DNA from: Candidatus Zhuqueibacterota bacterium
Lineage (GTDB): Bacteria > Zhuqueibacterota > Zhuqueibacteria > Oceanimicrobiales > Oceanimicrobiaceae
Direction: 5' to 3'
Assembly (NCBI GenBank): GCA_011775825.1
Contig: JAABYK010000331.1
Span: forward strand, 13,181 to 22,183
Length of the DNA stretch: 9,003 nucleotides
Positions within the stretch are counted from its first letter, which is position 1. Every line of letters begins with the position of its first letter. Positions 6,998 through 9,003 of this stretch are shown in pieces. Under the pieces are notes generated by a model. That model worked only from the letters and a program-made list of their open reading frames with translations. It had not been told where the DNA came from and did no database searches. The translations under genes were made by a program, and so were the position numbers.

Positions 6998-7022
6998 CAA
7001 TTTTCGCTAAGATGTGATGGTT
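6987..7022 (-). repeat. Duplicated 3' flank, copy B (downstream of family X gene 1)
   Basis: Copy B matches 4206-4243 closely. It overlaps the first arm of the terminator; the second arm is not found at copy A. The match starts 13 bp after the stop codon here and 3 bp after it at copy A, so the codons next to the stop differ while the non-coding block is kept. Confidence 0.7.
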
Positions 7023-7035
7023 TCTTTCCCACATC

Positions 7036-7455
7036 TTACGGAACAGTAATATGGAACAAGGGGCTCCTTGCAAAAGAAGCATCCACAGTTGCAATGCCAA
7101 CTTGTAGGCATACGAGGATTTCCAAAATATGGCCCGCTCTATTAGCCAGTTCTGAGGCAGGAATTACAAATGTGAATTGTTGAGCCAGGTTGGCCCACGG
7201 AGCGGCCCCAAAAGTACCGGGTTGCTCTAATATATCGGCAAGAGCCCCATTTCTTGCTTGAACTAAGTCAAAAGTGCATAAATCTCTTACACAAAGCGTA
7301 AAATTAAAGGCGCCTCCCGTATTAAAGAGCGCAGTTCCAACTTCGGCCTCGACAACAATTTCAATATCTTGATTATCAGGAAAGGTAACATCCCCTATTG
7401 TGCCACCCACTTCTCTGGTAAACACCCTTACTAATTCAGCATCATTTGGTCCCAT
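7036..7455 (-). CDS. Family X paralogue 1, 139 aa, function unknown
   Basis: Unrecognised family. The N-terminus MGPNDAELVRVFTRE and the segment IVVEAEVGTALFNTGG are almost identical to paralogue 2, as is the C-terminal EILVCLQVGIATVDASFARSPLF. The central part (about 55-95, containing CVRDLCTFDLVQARNG and PWANLAQQFTFVIP) differs strongly. It has no signal peptide or membrane helix and looks like a small soluble beta-rich protein. The ATG has AAGGAG seven bases upstream. The gene is flanked by a 222-bp gap upstream and a strong terminator downstream, so it is probably a monocistronic unit or the end of one. Confidence 0.85.
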   Translation of the reverse strand: MGPNDAELVRVFTREVGGTIGDVTFPDNQDIEIVVEAEVGTALFNTGGAFNFTLCVRDLCTFDLVQARNGALADILEQPGTFGAAPWANLAQQFTFVIPASELANRAGHILEILVCLQVGIATVDASFARSPLFHITVP

Positions 7456-7462
7456 TTTGATT

Positions 7463-7468
7463 CTCCTT
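7463..7468 (-). promoter_or_regulatory. Ribosome binding site of family X gene 1
   Basis: A perfect AAGGAG lies seven bases before the ATG at 7455. Confidence 0.7.
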
Positions 7469-7491
7469 TTGAAATTAGTGAAACATATTTA

Positions 7492-7506
7492 TGGTTTCGC
7501 AAACCA
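7492..7506. repeat. Short perfect inverted repeat in the leader of family X gene 1
   Basis: TGGTTT and AAACCA flank CGC, a 15-bp symmetric site about 37 bp upstream of the gene start. It could be an operator half-site pair or a small RNA hairpin. No convincing sigma-70 or sigma-54 promoter could be placed next to it. Confidence 0.3.
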
Positions 7507-7677
7507 GTTTTGTTCGCGATCCCACTGTTAATTACAAGTTAACCATGAAATACTTATTTGCTGTTCTCATCCTCCTTTCGCTGTTTTATTTTATTTGAGC
7601 TTGTATGAATACGATTCAAGCAATAAGAATTTTTATTTTTTTTTCTCAAATTTTAGCCCCTATAAGATATCGTCGAA

Positions 7678-8046
7678 TTATTTATTTGCACTCAGAATGG
7701 CATTCACCCTTTCAGCAATAAGGGAACCCTTATACGGCTTTCTAAATGCATCTCTTACACCACAAGAAAAAGCCTCGGCCGTCAACTCGCTATCTCCATT
7801 GCCGTCTATTAATAAAATCGTCATTTCCGGAAAATCCGTTTTTATCTTTTTGATGATCTTCAACTCTGAAGCATTATTTTTTGAGATTTCAAACAAAATC
7901 AGGTCAACGGTTTCACTTCCGACGATCGATCGTGTCAAAGCGTTCTCAGTATTGGTCAATATCACCGCGCTCTTCCTGAGTTTGTTGATCAATTCTTTAT
8001 CTTGGGCGATTGTTGACCCAGAGATCAGTACGCGGTGCTTTGACAT
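7678..8046 (-). CDS. Degenerate receiver-domain (pseudo-receiver) protein, 122 aa
   Basis: The protein has the length and strand pattern of a stand-alone CheY-like receiver: VLISG (beta 1), VDLILFE (beta 3), MTILLID (beta 4), and AFRKPY with the conserved Lys103-Pro104 of beta 5. The catalytic centre is lost: the acidic pair after beta 1 is Gly10-Ser11, the phosphoacceptor Asp is Glu53, and the beta 4 Thr/Ser is Asp81. It should not be phosphorylated in the usual way; Glu53 may mimic the phosphorylated state. The start is taken at the ATG at 8046 because homology begins there; a TTG at 8103 and an ATG at 8055 are in frame, and the GGGAG upstream is only two bases from 8046, so the start is uncertain. 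It lies 192 bp downstream of the sigma-54 activator. Confidence 0.75.
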   Translation of the reverse strand: MSKHRVLISGSTIAQDKELINKLRKSAVILTNTENALTRSIVGSETVDLILFEISKNNASELKIIKKIKTDFPEMTILLIDGNGDSELTAEAFSCGVRDAFRKPYKGSLIAERVNAILSANK

Positions 8047-8208
8047 GACTCCCATACGGCAAATTAGTAGAACCTCATAATGATCAACTATCGTGCCATG
8101 CAAAAGATGCTGATATTTATGAATACTAATGCATTGTTTTTAATAATAGTTAACTGATTAATACAAAATAGAGAAGTTGTTGAGAGACGTGACTTTTTAG
8201 GGTGAGAA

Positions 8209-8224
8209 TGCCAAAACTTTGGCA
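8209..8224. repeat. Inverted repeat after the sigma-54 activator gene
   Basis: TGCCAAA and TTTGGCA are separated by two bases, centred about 22 bp past the stop codon. No T-tract follows on the minus strand (TTCTCACCC), so it is a poor intrinsic terminator. It may be an operator, or a hairpin protecting the 3' end of the message. Confidence 0.4.
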
Positions 8225-8238
8225 AAAACACTCTGATT

Positions 8239-9003
8239 TTATTTCAGGCGAGATTTAATAATATGGGCGTCAATTCCATACTTTTTCATTTTCGAGTAAA
8301 AATTTTTTATATCGATACCTGCACTTTTGGCAGCACGACTGATATTGCCTTTAGAGGCTTTGAGACAGTCACTAATATATTCGATCTCAAATTTTTCCAC
8401 CACGCGCTGTTTAGCCATCTTGAAGCATGACCGGGGCTTTGCACGATGCAAGTGATATCCCTGATCACAAAAACCTGATGGAAGATAGTCCGGTTTAATA
8501 ACATGATTTTCTACTAAAGCCACACACCTTTGTATGATATTCTCTAGTTCACGGACATTTCCCGGAAAATTATGCGATAATAGCAACGCCAGAGTATCCT
8601 TTGATACTTCCAAATCTCCTTTCCCGTACTTGTTGCCATAAAGCTTTAGAAAGTGTTGAATTAAGAGACGGATATCGCTTTTACGATCTCGCAGTGGCGG
8701 AAGATTGATGTCGATTACGTTCAATCTGAAGTAAAGATCTTCACGAAATTTTCCCTCATGAATCAATTCCAGCAAATCATTGTTTGTTGCAGCGATAAAC
8801 CGTACATTGCATCTGCGGTTCTCTGTGCTGCCAACTGGTGAATATTCGCCGGTCTGCAGAATCCTCAGTAGTTTCACCTGCAGTGCGGAGGTCATCTCAC
8901 AAACTTCATCCAAAAAAATGGTGCCGCCATTCGCGGATTCGAACCAACCAGGTTTGTCTTTTATGGCACCGGTGAAAGCACCCTTGACATATCCAAATAG
9001 TTC
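8239..9003 (-). CDS. NtrC-family sigma-54-dependent transcriptional activator, N-terminus beyond window
   Basis: The frame is open from the window edge to TAA at 8239, giving 254 residues. Visible are the GAFTGA loop (8-13) that contacts sigma-54, Walker B GGTIFLDEV (26-34), sensor I around AATNN (71-75), arginine fingers in FREDLYFRL (87-95), LPPLRDRKSDI, sensor II GNVRELEN (148-155), and a Fis-type HTH at about 205-244 (KASKGNISRAAKSAGI). It is an AAA+ ATPase that remodels sigma-54 RNA polymerase for open-complex formation at enhancer-controlled promoters. The Walker A motif and any N-terminal sensory domain are outside, so its input is unknown. The stretch 175-200 between the AAA+ and HTH parts is unusually Cys/His/Arg-rich for a linker. 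A TTG inside Walker B could be mistaken for a start; it is not one. Confidence 0.95.
   Translation of the reverse strand, partial: ELFGYVKGAFTGAIKDKPGWFESANGGTIFLDEVCEMTSALQVKLLRILQTGEYSPVGSTENRRCNVRFIAATNNDLLELIHEGKFREDLYFRLNVIDINLPPLRDRKSDIRLLIQHFLKLYGNKYGKGDLEVSKDTLALLLSHNFPGNVRELENIIQRCVALVENHVIKPDYLPSGFCDQGYHLHRAKPRSCFKMAKQRVVEKFEIEYISDCLKASKGNISRAAKSAGIDIKNFYSKMKKYGIDAHIIKSRLK

Noticed and set aside
3743..7455. Family X genes as a CRISPR, toxin-antitoxin or phage structural cassette
   Set aside because: No repeats of CRISPR type, no toxin or antitoxin pairing with overlapping starts, and no phage genes or integrase nearby.
7595..8080. 161-codon plus-strand frame opposite the receiver gene
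   Set aside because: The minus-strand frame matches the receiver fold strand by strand, including the Lys-Pro motif; the antisense peptide shows no family features.
8201..8230. Sigma-54 promoter around TTGGCAAAAACAC and at other TGGCA-like sites such as 8963 and 6888
   Set aside because: None has GG and GC at the required ten-base spacing, and the 8963 match is inside coding sequence.
8239..8913. Start of the activator at 8913
   Set aside because: That TTG is the Leu of the Walker B motif GGTIFLDEV; the frame continues through GAFTGA to the window edge.
1..9003. tRNA, rRNA, insertion sequence or attachment site
   Set aside because: No cloverleaf-like sequence, rRNA segment, transposase frame, or long terminal inverted repeats were seen on either strand.

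Overview
The window is about 9 kb of moderately AT-rich DNA. Every well-supported gene lies on the minus strand, so transcription runs from high to low coordinates. Secreted multidomain subtilases with FN3, BACON-like and cohesin-like modules, sigma-54 activators, pentapeptide-repeat membrane proteins and Shine-Dalgarno-led genes point to a free-living Gram-negative environmental bacterium. An FCB-type or related candidate phylum is my guess, but no marker gene settles it. Both outermost genes run off the window.

Layout in transcription order: (1) 9003-8239, the C-terminal 254 residues of an NtrC-type sigma-54 activator (GAFTGA loop, Walker B, arginine fingers, Fis-type HTH). (2) 8046-7678, a 122-residue degenerate receiver protein whose phosphoacceptor Asp and acidic pair are gone. 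(3) 7455-7036, a 139-residue protein of an unrecognised family (called family X here), ending in a clear intrinsic terminator. (4) A leader of about 120 nt with two strong inverted repeats, then 6833-4755, a pentapeptide-repeat membrane protein. An in-frame TGA at 5651-5649 cuts it into 394-residue and 288-residue pieces. (5) 4687-4247 and 4141-3743, two more family X paralogues, the last with a TTG start. (6) A 623-bp intergenic stretch with a near-consensus sigma-70 promoter and a nine-codon ORF with an excellent ribosome binding site. (7) 3119 to the window edge, a large exported S8 subtilase that is not closed within the window.

The most interesting points are three. First, the TGA: the reading frame is open on both sides of it, the two halves match one known protein architecture, and the second half has no ribosome binding site of its own. 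This is one gene with a nonsense codon, a sequencing error, or readthrough. Second, family X occurs three times around the pentapeptide gene, with conserved ends, a divergent centre, and a duplicated 3' flank for two copies. Third, the regulator pair upstream raises the possibility of a controlled locus, but no sigma-54 promoter was found to support it. How family X and the pentapeptide protein might work together is inference from proximity only.
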